From Plectrocnemia conspersa (Eukaryota; Arthropoda; Insecta; Trichoptera; Polycentropodidae), in contig VTFK01000291.1 of NCBI GenBank assembly GCA_009617715.1, positions 1 through 64,000 on the forward strand: 64,000 nucleotides of DNA. The letters run 5' to 3'. Numbering within the stretch: the first letter of the stretch is position 1; every line of letters begins with the position of its first letter. A program made the position numbers and the translations under genes. Below are positions 22,481 through 34,265 of the stretch, piece by piece. The notes under the pieces are model-generated. The model saw only the letters and a list, made by a program, of their open reading frames with translations, was not told where the DNA came from and made no database searches.

Positions 22481-22690
22481 TGATGATGGCGGGTGGCAAT
22501 GAGACACAGATTGAGCCGCTGCAGTAATATATTTATTGAAGATTAACGGTGTTTACATTACATGGGGCGCGCGCGCGCGACGGCACGCGTCCCAACCCTT
22601 GTGGGCTTGCCGGTAGAGAGAGAGAAAAATCGCCACGCAATGCTACTCCAGCGCCGACCAGTTTTGGCCATAACAAATCTAAATTCGGCT
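22481..22690. repeat. GC-rich unidentified repeat-like block
   Basis: Contains a (GC)n run (GGGGCGCGCGCGCGCGACGG, about 22564) followed by CCCTTGTGGGCTTGCCGG and a GA-rich run, in otherwise AT-rich DNA. The boundary TTTATTGAAGATTAACGGTG resembles the edge of a retroelement or an antisense polyadenylation region. No coding region found. Identity unknown. Confidence 0.35.
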
Positions 22691-22981
22691 CCCCTATTGG
22701 TTTATTTTGTGTAAATAATTAAAATAATTGTACTAAGGCGGGTTTCAAAAATGATGTCACTGTTTTTTCGTGAATTTTTGACCCCCCTTCACCCCATTAT
22801 AGCACAAGATTATTATTAGCCAAATTCCTGTTCGTTTTACACTATCACAATTTCCCCCCCTCCTCTTAAACCTGTAACATAATTTATGGAAGCCGCTTTA
22901 AGCATTTCAGTTGGATATGAAGTGATATTTTGGCAATGAAACAAATATTAGCAACTGCAAAAGATTTATTTTTAGTTAAAG

Positions 22982-23025
22982 CAGCGGTCGCCTACCATTC
23001 TGACCGTACGGACCACTAAATTCTA
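22982..23025 (+). repeat. hAT-like terminal sequence
   Basis: AGCAGCGGTCGCCTACC, followed by GTACGGACCACT, matches the layout of the reversed terminus at 17697-17755. It resembles hAT termini of the CAGCGGTCGCC type. Confidence 0.45.
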
Positions 23026-23059
23026 ATTGTTGTATCCCAATCTAATATGATTCTTTCAT

Positions 23060-23495
23060 CAAAGTAAAATTAATATTATGAAATAATACTTGTTTCTGCA
23101 TTCCAAACTATTTTCATAAAAGGGTGATCCAGCTTTAGTTTCCGAACTTTTCTTAAAAAAAAACGCCAATTTGAGGGTATCCTCATATGTTTTATTAATC
23201 AAACATTTGATATATTTCTCCCAAATAGCCGCCTCTGGATTTATGTAATTTTTGATGACTTTTTTGTACATTTCGGACGGTATTTCGGCTAGAATTTAAC
23301 GGATGTTGGTTTTTATGTAATCCAACGTTTCGGGTTTGTCGGCGTCGACACGGCTTTAGTGTAACCCCGAAAAAAAATCCAATGGCGTTAAATCGCATGA
23401 TCTTGGCGGCCGGTTGATGTCACTAAAACGTGAAATAATACGACCTGTGAACTTTTCACGCACAACGTTGCACCCGATGTGTTGCAAGTTACAAG
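23060..23495 (-). pseudogene. Tc1/mariner-group transposase, C-terminal relic
   Basis: On the minus strand the sequence reads GRIISRFSDINRPPRSCDLT, then PLDFFF, and in the next frame DADKPETLDYIKTNIR and LAEIPSEMYKKVIKNYI. The PPRSCDLTPLDFFLWG block followed by DKPETLD is characteristic of IS630/Tc1/mariner-like transposases found in many insects. At least one frameshift and two stops are present. GGATCACCCTTTTAT near 23125 (read on the minus strand) probably belongs to the element's terminal repeat. Confidence 0.7.
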
Positions 23496-26239
23496 TTACA
23501 GAAATATAAAATGTCCAATTTTAAGCCGTTTATACTTTTTTATATTTATGATGAACTAACGTTAGTTAACGTTTAGCTTTAACTTGAAATGAGTTTTCAA
23601 ACGCGTGTGTGTATAGCGATCCGTTATTATTGATTGCATTTGTGCATGCTTGCGCATGACTGTGTAACATTTCTTGGTGTGAGAATTAGTCCAGTTGTAG
23701 TGAGATTTCGGAATATTTTATTGCACACAACCGTTGAACAAAAATGTAATGTAAAAATAAATAATTTATAACTAAGTTCATAACATTATTTAACTTAGAT
23801 ATAAACAAATACAATTAATTGTCTGAAAATAAGTAAAAATAATACGGGAAATATCCAACAGATGTCTATATCACATTAATTAAATATATTAGAATTTTTG
23901 TTTAGTAAAAATAAGTTTGAATTAGTGTTTTCATATTAGTAAATAGCAAATCAAAATGCATTTATTAATTGAATGTGTATCGTTGGTGTAATTTTATACT
24001 GAAGCAATACCAAATCAAATTAAATTAGGGTTATTACAAAAAAATAAAACTTGTCGCCTTCCATAATATTTTGAAGGATATCCAGCGAAGTCAAAAATTT
24101 AAATATATTTGCATCATATATTGATTATAAAACTTAAGCAAAGAATCATTTAAGTTTATCATATATCACGATAAACTTGTATATTTAAAAAATTGTTTAT
24201 CACTTATAAAAGCAGTCTTAATGAGAAAAAATATATAAAAGATTTTTGATTGCGCTACAACATGTATTAATTTTTCTTTTCTTGAAAGGGTAGCAATGAT
24301 TTTGTTTTCCACGTGAATTTTTTGACCACGTAACTGCTGTTAAAAGTTTGTATAGTTAAACGAAATGATATAAACACAGTTCAACATAAAGTAATTCAAT
24401 TAACCAAGACCACCTGTAGATAATTACATTGGGCAAAATATTTATCAAAAGACGCAAAAAATATTAATTAACGCCGACGCTATTCTCACGTTCATACAAA
24501 CGTTGTAGAAAAAACATGAATATTTTCATGCTTTGATTAATTGTCGCCTTACTTGGAATTGACCATATAATTGAAAAAGTAAAGTAATTAAAACTAACTA
24601 TAAATAAAATCCAAGAAAAGTTAATATAAAATTCTCAGCAATATTGATGGAAAGGTATTTTGCTACATACATTTGCATAAGTATAATGAATTTTAATTAA
24701 CTCAAATTTGTATCAATTACATTACTAATTGTACTTACGTAACTTTGAGTCGAATAATAAGTTTTTTTGGTAAAATGATTTTTTAAAATGCGCATATAAG
24801 AACAACGTGTTTATGGACTATGAATATATATTTGTTTTTGCGCGTCAAAGTATTCAATGCAATTACCGAAGGATATTACCGATTGTACTGGACCAAAGGG
24901 TATTTTTACATACCATAATGGAAAGCTGCGGTTATTTGTGTAGTATATAGTAAAATTTTATGAAATATAAAGTCGCAAGTATTTGCATATATGTACGCAA
25001 AAAATATTTGAAATGGATATAAGACTACTAACAGAATATTTTCGAAATTATTTATTATTATGTGGAATAGAAGGTATACTTAATTTAAAACTGGAATTGA
25101 TAATAAATTTATAACAAAAAAATCTAAAAATAATAATTGGAACTTCACCATTGTTAATAAATTAAGACTAGTGCTTGCTATTATTATAATATCATAATAA
25201 TAATATCAATTACGATACTTACCAGCTTTGAGAGATGAGAAAGCTTGCGTATATCACATGTTTTCTTCATCTCACCAACCGACGTTTCGACCACCGGAGT
25301 TGGAGTCACCATCTTATGCTAAGTATTGCTTTTATCTTCCTTCTATGCAGATGGTTTAGTCTTGGTCATTAATTGTTTTTCGCATCACTATTATAATAGT
25401 TTTTACTATAAAATTGTTAATTTTGAATCTGCTAATGGTAAAATCTTATCTTTATTATCACACTATATGTTTTTTTTCTATATGAGTAGATTTATGAGTA
25501 GAGTTTTTTTAATGTAAATTTTATCTCAGTTATTATAAAATTGAGGGTTTTTCTCCTTTTCAATATCATTTGCTCTAAGTCATTTTAATAACAGCTATAA
25601 TATATGTTACTTTTCAGATAAAAAGAAAGTATTCTTGCACAAAAAAAATGTACTCCAAATAAGTTTGGTATTGTGATCATCAAATTAAGAACCTAAAGTT
25701 TTTTCCTCACCCACTTTTTATGTGTATACAATTTACAAATATGCTAACATACGTGGGCGTCACGTGCGAAATCGACCGTGTGTATAAGTGTTCATAAAAA
25801 ATATAAACGTAAGTGAAGAAAATGCGTTTTTTGTACCTACAAATATCAATTGTATGTTTCGAGAAAGCGGATTTTGTAAAAATCCTTCATTTGTAAAGGC
25901 TTTGGAAAACTTTCCATTATGCGTAAATTTTGTATGTACACATTCTTGCTTCATCAATTTCTCGATCTTTTATGTATACTCAACGCATGATAGACATTAA
26001 ATAGCTCTCAATGTTTATTTGTACATAATACATTTAATTTATTATACTAATCTCAACATTGTAATAAAAACAAATCATAATAATGTAATTTGAGTCGACT
26101 AGTAGAAAATTTTATAAGTCTGAAAATACATAAAAGTGGCGTTGCAATTAGTTACTATTTTTTTTGTCTCTTACATTTGCAAAGAAAGTCCATCTTTTAG
26201 TCTAACTTGAGTAATGTTAATTACAATAGTATATATATA
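23496..26239. other. AT-rich spacer, no gene seen
   Basis: No gene, repeat boundary or RNA gene that I can support. Two antisense-overlapping frames near 25760-26000 look like chance. A short motif at about 25276-25310 (CGACGTTTCGACCACCGGAG) resembles sequence near the ends of some retroelements, but this is weak. Confidence 0.4.
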
Positions 26240-26272
26240 TATTATTTATTTATTTATTTTAGATTAAATTAA

Positions 26273-26316
26273 GACCATCGTGGCCTAACAGGTTACCCCA
26301 ATGCGCCACGATGGTC
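26273..26316 (-). repeat. LINE 3' terminal stem-loop
   Basis: A perfect 12-bp inverted repeat (GACCATCGTGGC against GCCACGATGGTC) with a 20-nt loop lies between the end of ORF2 and the A-rich tail. 3' hairpins of this kind can serve as the recognition site for the LINE's own reverse transcriptase. The solo copy at 44274-44315 keeps the stem. Confidence 0.75.
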
Positions 26317-26399
26317 GAAAACAAATTTTAAATTTATAAAACACAAAAAAAAAAGTATATATACATAAATATAAAAATACTTAAACATAACCAAAAAAA

Positions 26400-29223
26400 T
26401 TATAAAATATTAAAATTAAATGAAATAAACCGGATCAGCTCCTCGTAGCTGACATTAAATAGGTCAATATGTAATGCCAGCGTATTAAGGAGCCGGATGG
26501 CCACAGCCATAGGCGAGTCGGCAAGTGCGGATGTCCTAGCCCTAACGGTCATCAAAAGAGGTCTCGATCGTGATTCTCGAAAATGTTCAGGAACCCAAAA
26601 CTGGAATTCCTCGAGAATAGCTGGATTGTCGACAGCACCTTTTAGTAATTTAAAAAAATGCTTAGCGATATACAGCTTTCTGCGAGAACTCAGCGAATCA
26701 TATCCCAACGCTCCTAAAAGAAAGGCGCTGGGATATAAGTACGGATAATAACCAAATGTCCTTTTGTAAAGGTATCTTAAATACCTTTTTTGAATTTTTT
26801 TCCACTAAAAGGGAATATTTGGCTATTCGGGGATTCCAAATTATAGATCCCGATTCAAGAATGCTACGAACTAAGGTGTCATAGAGGATGCGAATAACTG
26901 ACGGATCGTCAAAGTGAAAGGCATTCCTCATAACAAAGCCGAGCATCTTGGAAGATTTATCACAGACGTCGTGTATGTGAGAGAACCTCCATTTGCTCTC
27001 GAAAGTGATTCCGAGATCTTTAATGGAAGTTTCTCTAGTCAAAATGTTACCACCGAGATGGTAGAAATAAGCTGATGGCGAACGGGATCGAGAAAATGAC
27101 ACAGTATGGCACTTTCCGACACTAAAGGGCAGACGGTTAACGGAAGCCCATCTCCACAGAGAGTCTAAATCACTTTGTAGAGAGAAGGAGTCCGCAACAG
27201 ATCGAATGCATTTATATAATTTTAAATCATCTGCGTACAGAAGAAAACTTGAATGTTTAATTGCTGTATTTATGTCATTAATAAATAACACAAAAAGCAG
27301 AGGTCCCAGATTGGATCCTTGAGGAACCCCCGAAGGGGTAAAATATTCCTTTGACAATCGGCCACCATATGTTACAAACTGTCTACGATTGCTTAAATAA
27401 CTTGAAAATAACCGAGTTAAATTATCTGAGCAACCGAGGTTCGACAATTTTTTTAATAATAACGTATGACAAACTTTGTCAAAGGCTTTCTCAAAATCTG
27501 TATACACGACGTCTACTTGAATTCCGGCATCGAGAGAAGTTGTCACCGTTTTGGTGAACGACAGAAGATTAGTAACAGTGGAACGGGCAGGACGAAACCC
27601 GTGCTGTTGGTCTAATAAAACTTGCTGAAAGTGATTGTAAAGATATTTATGAATAATTATTTCAAATAATTTAGCAGGAGCTGACAACACTGCTACTGGT
27701 CTATAATTCTTTATATATAATTTGTCACCCTTTTTATGAATAGGCGTGACTTTTGTGCATTTCCATAGATCAGGAAATGATGATGTTTTGAGAATCAGAT
27801 CATAAATACATTTTAGAGGAGCAGCGAGACTTACTTCGCAACCCTTCAAAATAAAATCGGGAATTAAATCAGGTCCAGAAGAACGCCCTGTCTTTAATTT
27901 ATTAAATCCGTATTTAAGATCTGAGTGCTCAGTTTCTCTGATGGTCAGTACTGAAGACCAAGAACATGAAGAAGGAAGCGACTGAGCAGAAGGCGAAAAA
28001 ATATTCCTCGAAAACAGAACGAAAATATTGCGCAAAACCGTCAGCAATATTTTGTGAACCGTCCAATGTTTTATCGTCGAGGTTCATCACTTTCAACGTA
28101 GACTGAGTAGCGCGTTTAGTGCTAATGAATTTCCAGAACGCTTTGGGATCATTAATTATTTGTTTTGGCAATTTTTGTAATGATTGCGATGACAGGAAAT
28201 TATCAAACACTTAACGCGTGCTCTTAATGAACGAAATTCTCGAGAGCAGATGGATGTCCCGATCTCTTCCATAACTTATGAAAGGCGTGCTTTCTTTTTT
28301 AGCAATGAGATGATCTCATGAGAAAACCATCTAGGATATGACACGTTAAGCACTCGAGGGCGCTTTCGAATAAAGAGCTGGTCGAATGCACAATAAAGAA
28401 CCTCATAGAAGGCCGCCAGGAAGATTCAACATCAACGCACCCGCCAACTCGGCTCCAGTCCATACCTAAAAGTAAATTATTTAATAAACCAAAATCTACA
28501 CAATTTCCAAACGACCATCCGAGATCATTCCGATCGCTCACGCATTCCAACTCATTCGTAGTTATGCCATTTTTTTATTTATATTTAATTTTATCATTAG
28601 CGCCGGGTGATAATTATCTTCCGACACCAATACGAATTCGCTCTTAATTACTATGCAATTATTTACATTTGTATAAATTAGATCTAATTTGTCACCAAAA
28701 TTATTATTGACACAATTTATTTGATTTAAATTAAAAATATTACTTATTAAACTTATGTCAATATTGGCACTAATGTTCGTAGGTAAATTAAAATCACCCC
28801 AAGATGATACATTTTTTTCTTCAAAAAAATATTCAGATTCCGACTGAATCTTACGAAAAGTGCAGCAGTAACGTCTTTTAATTGATTTGGCGGAAAATAT
28901 AACACGCATATAACGATTGAAGCTCGTTTCGTCTCGACGAGGATCCAGAGATGTTCTCCGTCAGCTTCGAGATGCGCAAGCCTTCGCGCATGAATTGAAT
29001 CTCTGCGGACAGCTAAGAGCACACCTCCGCCTCTGCTGCATCGATCTCTTCTAAACACGGTGTAACGATCGTCGAAGAGCTCAGCGCTCAGCACGGAATC
29101 AGTCAGCCACGTTTCCGTTATAGCGATGATGTCATGCTCCTGTGCGTAGATAGCGGAAAGAAAGTCGACGGTCTTGGAATTTAATCCCCTTACGTTTTGA
29201 TAAAAAATCGAAAGGGGATCCAT
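26400..29223 (-). pseudogene. LINE ORF2: endonuclease and reverse transcriptase
   Basis: Starts at MDPLSIFYQNVRGLN (29223) with an AP-endonuclease-like domain. Visible blocks are IIAITETWL, RRDRCSRGGGVLL, GDFNLP and a histidine-containing EDNYHPAL in place of the usual SDH motif. The reverse transcriptase lies mainly in the open frame 28047-26698: FPDLWKCTKVTPIHKKGD, NYRPVAVLS, DFEKAFDKV, GVPQGSNLGP and the YADD catalytic block. The C-terminal FGYYPYLYPSAFLLG-type segment continues in another frame to 26400. Frame changes occur near 28870, 28400-28200, 28000 and 26720, so no intact protein is made. Confidence 0.88.
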
Positions 29224-29477
29224 CGAACTCTTCCTAGGAAGGTTTAACGCCTTTCCGAAATCTCCATTCTTTAAATGAGCATCCAGATGGCCATAACTCT
29301 GGACACATAACCTCATTTAGTTTGGCATCAGGAACTGCAATTTTGAATGATGCATAACTTGTGCCCCTTTGTAATGATTTTCGAGACCGACACATCACAT
29401 GATTTTAGTTTTTTCTTTTAGATATACCATAATTGCATCCGCGGTTGTATCCCGGTGCAAGTAGAGCACGTAGATGT

Positions 29478-29909
29478 CTAATTTTTTAAAGCTGCTTTTA
29501 TTAACCCATCCTGCTGTCCAGACCCGCGAAGAAGCTGATTGCGCGCTTGTTTATTCTTCTTCCTGACTTCGGTCCAGGCAAATGGCGAGACATCGGGCAC
29601 AGGCGTTGGGGTTTTCTCTGCAACCGAAGGAGCTGACGCGTGTCGTCGACGAGTCGGTGAGACTGCGGGTTGAATTGGTGACGACGAAATTGAGCCTATC
29701 ACCATCTCATTGCTTGGCCTAGAGTCCATGGATTTTGCGATTATTTTTTTATTTTTTCTTCTCTTTGTGAGCTGTTGCTGCTGGGTCGCAGCTTGAATTT
29801 TTAGCAGACTTTTTAGTTGCGCAATTAGAGATTGCTGTTCCGCAATCAACTTCGCTTGTGCAGCGAATTTTGCGTCCATTTTTTCAACAATAATATTAAT
29901 TATGTCCAT
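29478..29909 (-). CDS. LINE ORF1-like protein with coiled coil
   Basis: 143 codons, open from ATG to stop. The N-terminal third is a leucine-zipper-like coiled coil (EKMDAKFAAQAKLIAEQQSL), followed by a lysine-rich stretch and a Ser/Pro-rich linker. There is no zinc knuckle or RNA-recognition motif, so it is shorter than most LINE ORF1 proteins. It lies 254 nt upstream of ORF2 in the same element. Probably a remnant or minimal ORF1. Confidence 0.65.
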   Translation of the reverse strand: MDIINIIVEKMDAKFAAQAKLIAEQQSLIAQLKSLLKIQAATQQQQLTKRRKNKKIIAKSMDSRPSNEMVIGSISSSPIQPAVSPTRRRHASAPSVAEKTPTPVPDVSPFAWTEVRKKNKQARNQLLRGSGQQDGLIKAALKN

Positions 29910-30228
29910 TACTGGAGCTAATGTAAGTAGACGTCCGATAATGACGAGCGATAACGAGCGAATTATATAGACTTTGTATCTCTATGCCAAAATTAATTAA
30001 CGCTAAAAATTTTATCCGTATTTTTCTGTCCATTATTTCGAAAGCTCTCTTGAATTTCAAAAGAGCTTTATAGGTATTAGTTAAATAGTTTTAAGATTGT
30101 TTAATAATTATTTTAAAACTCACAGTGTACCACAAGACTGCAAATTTAGACCATTACTGTTTATAATATATAATAATAATTTAATTAATAATATAAAAAA
30201 ATATAAAAATTGTGTCGTCCACAATTTT

Positions 30229-30340
30229 CGAATGCAGAAAAGTCCTGCTTGATCAAGAAGGTTGTTACATGCATTCAAGTATGATATAAATAAAGCGGTT
30301 CTTACAGCGGCAAAGTAATTTTATAAATAGCAAAGTCATT
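30229..30340 (+). repeat. Dispersed repeat shared with 56373-56480
   Basis: GAATGCAGAAAAGTCCTGCT, then GATCAAGAAGGTTGT, and further downstream CAGCGGCAAAGTAA. The same order of blocks occurs at 56373 (GAATGCAGAAGAGTGCAGG, then GATCAAAAAGGTTGTAAC). Unidentified interspersed repeat. Confidence 0.55.
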
Positions 30341-30785
30341 ATAGTGAATAATCTTTTAATAAGTCATTGTTAGTGCCTCTTAGTGTGTGTCAAAGAGAGA
30401 CTTTCTACAAGTGTCAACTCTTTTTATGTTCTCCAATTAAAATTTAGACAAAAATGATTAAAAAATAATTATAATAATTGGGCATTACTATTATGAGTAT
30501 ATCTCTCTAATTTTAACATTAGTATATATCCAGGATAATCCACTATAAACGAAACCATTGTGGTCGCTTTACTTTTATTCTACATAAACTCCTCAAAAAT
30601 ACTATTTCGTGTCCAAAATAGTACCATTATATAAATAGTGACAAACGATAAGAAATGGATCTGAGAAATTGTCATAGTTTACGTTTGGATCTTTGGATTT
30701 GTAATTATGTAAGATTCTCTATAGTTTTATAAAGTCTCCAAGTACAGTACTATATAGAAGGTATTTTATTATCTTAAATGGCTGT

Positions 30786-30818
30786 TTGTGATTAGGATGA
30801 TTTTCATCCTAATCACAA
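30786..30818. repeat. Short perfect palindrome
   Basis: A 15-bp perfect inverted repeat (TTGTGATTAGGATGA) with a 3-nt loop. Function unknown. Confidence 0.6.
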
Positions 30819-31679
30819 GTTTGTTTTTAAAACAACAGGCTTAAATCTTGTTTTATCAGATAAAGATGTGAAATACAAAATAGTTTTTGAATCTTAAATT
30901 AACTGGTTTTCTAAAATATCAAAATTGTTTTTTTTTTTATAAACAGTAGTTTTATTTTTTAGTTTAATATGAAAGCGCCCCTTTTAAAATTATTTGTGGT
31001 GTGTTAAAATTAAGGCAAAAATAATCCTTTCCATTTATGACGTTCGCAACATATCACTAAAAATATGAAAATATATTCGGTGAAAATGCTAATTTTTAAT
31101 TTAATTTATTCTGGCTAATTTATATTTTGAGCTGAATCAGTTTCTTCCTCTTTAATAATTCTTTACCCATCCCTTTCTTCCTTATCATTCTTTATTGATT
31201 TATTTATGTAATTATATATTTTAATCATGGAGTACTTAATCTAAATCATAAATGGTTTATTTATAACCATTCAATATGCTATATCTTTGTGTCTATATGA
31301 TTTTTTTTGTATTACTAAGCATTTTAAGCTTTTTTTATTATTCAAGTAAACTTACATAACCATTATTAATCTTTTCACGAGAATTACACTAATTTGCAAT
31401 TCAAACGCGATGCAGACGCGTTTTAAAACATAAGTAAAATTTCAACTTTCCACAATGAAAATTTAACTTAAATTAAATACATAATTAAAACCGTGTAAAA
31501 CCGAAACTTTTCCGTATACATCAAAAAATGAAAGCAAACTATTTGACTGCATAAAATCAAAAGTGTGTACCCTTGTAAACATCCTATCTTTATGAAATAA
31601 TTATGTAGATTGAGTGATGTGATTTTGCTAGCCAGTGAGATCTGCTGGGTATATACATATCAACATGCTGACTGCATGC

Positions 31680-31752
31680 TCTTATCTCTCACTCACTCTC
31701 GTCACTTAACACGCGAGCGATCGAGAGGGAAAGTATCTTACCGCCCGCGCTT
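31680..31752. repeat. CG-rich palindromic repeat family, half copy B
   Basis: TTATCTCTCACTCACTCTCG, then TCACTTAACACGCGAGCGAT and a CTTACCGCCCGCGCTT-like end, match the right arm of the complete copy at 33727-33905. The left arm is absent. Confidence 0.65.
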
Positions 31753-33726
31753 GATACATATATTTTTCAGAAATATATATATATATATAAATGTTTGTTT
31801 AGCAAAATATATATATTAAAAAAAAGTGTGTAATAAATCAACAAACTGTGGAGCAGAACGTCGAAAGTAGGATAGTCTTTAGGATGGCTGATGTTTCTGT
31901 CCTGCTCGAGTGTGTGGTCCTAGTTCTGGCGAACCTTTTTTTATGATCCCTGAGAGCAGTTTTAAAACGAATTAAAAATGCCTTTTATTAATTATAATGT
32001 AATGACGCGTGTATATTAATCTAGAGTGACCATATAGTGACTTGTCTTGACCATATAATCTGCACGTTTCAATACGTACACTTTTATTGTTTATTGGTTA
32101 CAAACGATAAAATAAATTTTGATTATATTGGTATTTTTTTATGGTTACGTCTTTAAAAGATCGCGTAAAGGTTCAATGTTTAACTATTGAAAGTCTGGTA
32201 TGGCGATTTATTTTACGGGTTGATTCATAAATTGTTCAAATAACGCATAATTATGTAAGATTTTCCACAATATTATAATAAAAAAACAATCTAAAAACTC
32301 TTTATCCTAATAAAATTTCAATCAGTGAAAAATCTGGTCATAGGTGATTAATATACTTATATACATATGTATATTTAAGAACATGTCAATATATGTATAT
32401 AAAAAAGTCTGTATACATATATCACATATGGCAATATGATTTTTCTTTGAAAATATCATGTTTAAAAAATATATTTACAATTTTAATAGTAATTTATAAT
32501 GGTATGATACACTTAAACCCAAAAATAAAACAATCAATTGTGTTCAGAATTTTCGTGTATGCAATAATCCAGTCACTTAAGCTCGGTGTATTTTAATAAT
32601 ATACATAATTATTTTCTCTAGTCCAGCAAATTTTTTAAGCAGAATTATTTGCTTTTATATTTCTCATATTTAATAACAATATGCAGTTACTGAGTAATTA
32701 GCATACCAAAGCACAATAATAATTTTTTAAACTGCATAATTTAATGTTTTCTGTTTAGTTAAGTAATCAAAGGTAGCTTGTTGTTGTTTTAATTAAAAAA
32801 ACAAATCGTTAGCGACTGCAATACCAATAAAATATTATTATAAGCTAACGGAAATTATCAGGAAGGTTAAATAAAACATATTGCGTACCAATAGTTAATA
32901 TTTTCACTCATTTGCTTCCGGTAATTGTTATATTTTATATAATAAAAACTACGTATTCTATAAATTTAAATAAAATTGTGGTTAAAAACTTGCTATTACA
33001 TTACCTTTACCATTGTTATATTAAATTATTAACTACTAGTTTCGTTGATTTATATATATTTCTTTGTCATATAATCCAAGGTATACAAAACTATTTATTG
33101 TTACTGCACCAGTTTTATTAAACTTGATAGCACTATATATGAACTTTTAGCTTGGCCTTAACAGTATTGACGATTAAGCTTTCCCTTTAAACATTCCCTA
33201 TAAGTACTTTCGTTTCTACCTTTCATGTTGCAACAAGGGTTGAATCACTAGCGAATCAAAGTCTTGAATTTTCATATATTGAAAAGCCTGCTTTCGTCAG
33301 GATGTATGTATTGAAGAGAATATGAAAAAGAATAAAATCAAATTTTACGTCAGTAGAGTTTTGATAGTATAAATAATGTTCAATGAAGTTATATTTATTT
33401 GACAAGATCAAAAGCTTTGCAATAATAATTGAATATTAAGCTCTCTCGTTTTCTTTATATCTATTTTATTTTAATGCACATTTTCTTACATTAGGGTTTT
33501 GCAAATCCAAATAGTGTTTAAACCTTTTATTTATTAAATAAAAAAAATATTTTACTCGCATGTGAAATGAGTGATAACATAACATAATTATTACGTTTGT
33601 CTCAAGGACGTTTTTAACCAAATTTTATTCAATAGAAATCCTGGAATTGTCGTCGTGTCCCTTCGGACTCCAAGACAATTTTGTATCAAATATCTACAAA
33701 ATTGTAGCTTAAAATTATAAGCATTG

Positions 33727-33905
33727 AATGCTTACCAGACGCGTACGGTGAGATATTTTCTCCTTCGCTCGCTCGCTTTTTGAGAGTGAGTGATAGATAA
33801 GGGCATGCGGATCGCACAGAACGCACGGCCTTATCTCTCTCTCTCGTCACTTAACACGCGAGCGAGCGAAAGAGTAAGCATCTCACCGTACGCGCCTGGT
33901 GCTTA
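33727..33905. mobile_element. CG-rich palindromic element, complete copy C
   Basis: About 180 bp that folds back on itself. The left arm (CGCGTACGGTGAGAT, CTTCGCTCGCTCGC, GAGTGATAGATAAGGGC) pairs with the right arm (GCCTTATCTCTCTC, CACTTAACACGCGAGCGAGC, ATCTCACCGTACGCG). The loop is around GGATCGCACAGAACGC. Related copies lie at 742, 31680 and 46525. A small non-autonomous foldback/MITE-type element. Confidence 0.75.
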
Positions 33906-34069
33906 CGTAGTTTTAATACGAGCTTTTTTTGGTTAAAAATAATTATATGTACACCATATATTTATTTTTTATATTAATACATCTGTCCTTTTATATGCGA
34001 TATACGCGGATTATTTCTTAAAAAAATCCAGTTTTGGTAACCCTAAAAAAAAGGGTGAAACTGCTCGGG
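33906..34069. other. AT-rich spacer
   Basis: Short AT-rich stretch between the palindromic element and the transposase relic. Nothing recognised. Confidence 0.4.
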
Positions 34070-34265
34070 AATATCCCTTAAAGCCGGCAAGAATTATTGA
34101 AAAGGGTGGATTCACCCCAGATCAGATTTTTAACGCTGACTTTGGTCTTTTCTGGACAAAACTAACAACATAGCAATGGCCCAATATTCATAAGGGAGCT
34201 TTAAAGTTTATAAAGATCGTTTGACATTCTTGCTTTGCAGCAATGCTTATATAAAAAGTCAAAGA
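34070..34265 (+). pseudogene. Tigger/jerky-type (CENP-B-like) transposase fragment
   Basis: Reads KPARIIEKGGFTPDQIFNAD, then FGLFWTKL, matching the QVYNADETGLFWK block at the start of the DDE domain of pogo/Tigger/jerky transposases. Here the catalytic-site Glu-Thr is lost. In a second frame it continues KVYKDRLTFLLCSNA, the (K)DRLTVLLCANA block that follows in this family. Stop and frameshift between them; a small dead fragment. Confidence 0.75.

Larger units (their letters stand above)
26240..29960 (-). mobile_element. Nearly full-length, frameshifted LINE (Jockey/CR1 group)
   Basis: Runs right to left: a short 5' region, ORF1 (29909-29478), ORF2 with endonuclease and reverse transcriptase (29223 to about 26400), a 3' stem-loop (26316-26273) and an (AAAT)n-like tail ending near 26240. 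All parts are recognisable, but ORF2 is broken by several frameshifts, so this copy is dead though not very old. A 75-bp solo copy of the same 3' end lies at 44240-44316. The clade is not assigned. Confidence 0.9.
29961..33726. other. Spacer with scattered repeats
   Basis: No host gene seen. Contains a dispersed repeat (30229-30340), a short perfect palindrome (30786-30818) and a half copy of the CG-rich palindromic family (31680-31752). A GC-normal segment at 31845-31960 is unidentified. The remainder is AT-rich. Confidence 0.45.

Noticed and set aside
25228..25320. Penelope-like or other retroelement end (CGACGTTTCGACCACCGGAG)
   Set aside because: A short motif reminiscent of such ends, but no repeat partner or coding part nearby.
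25760..26000. Overlapping frames on both strands of about 65-70 codons
   Set aside because: No domain. The paired antisense frames are explained by local lack of stop codons.
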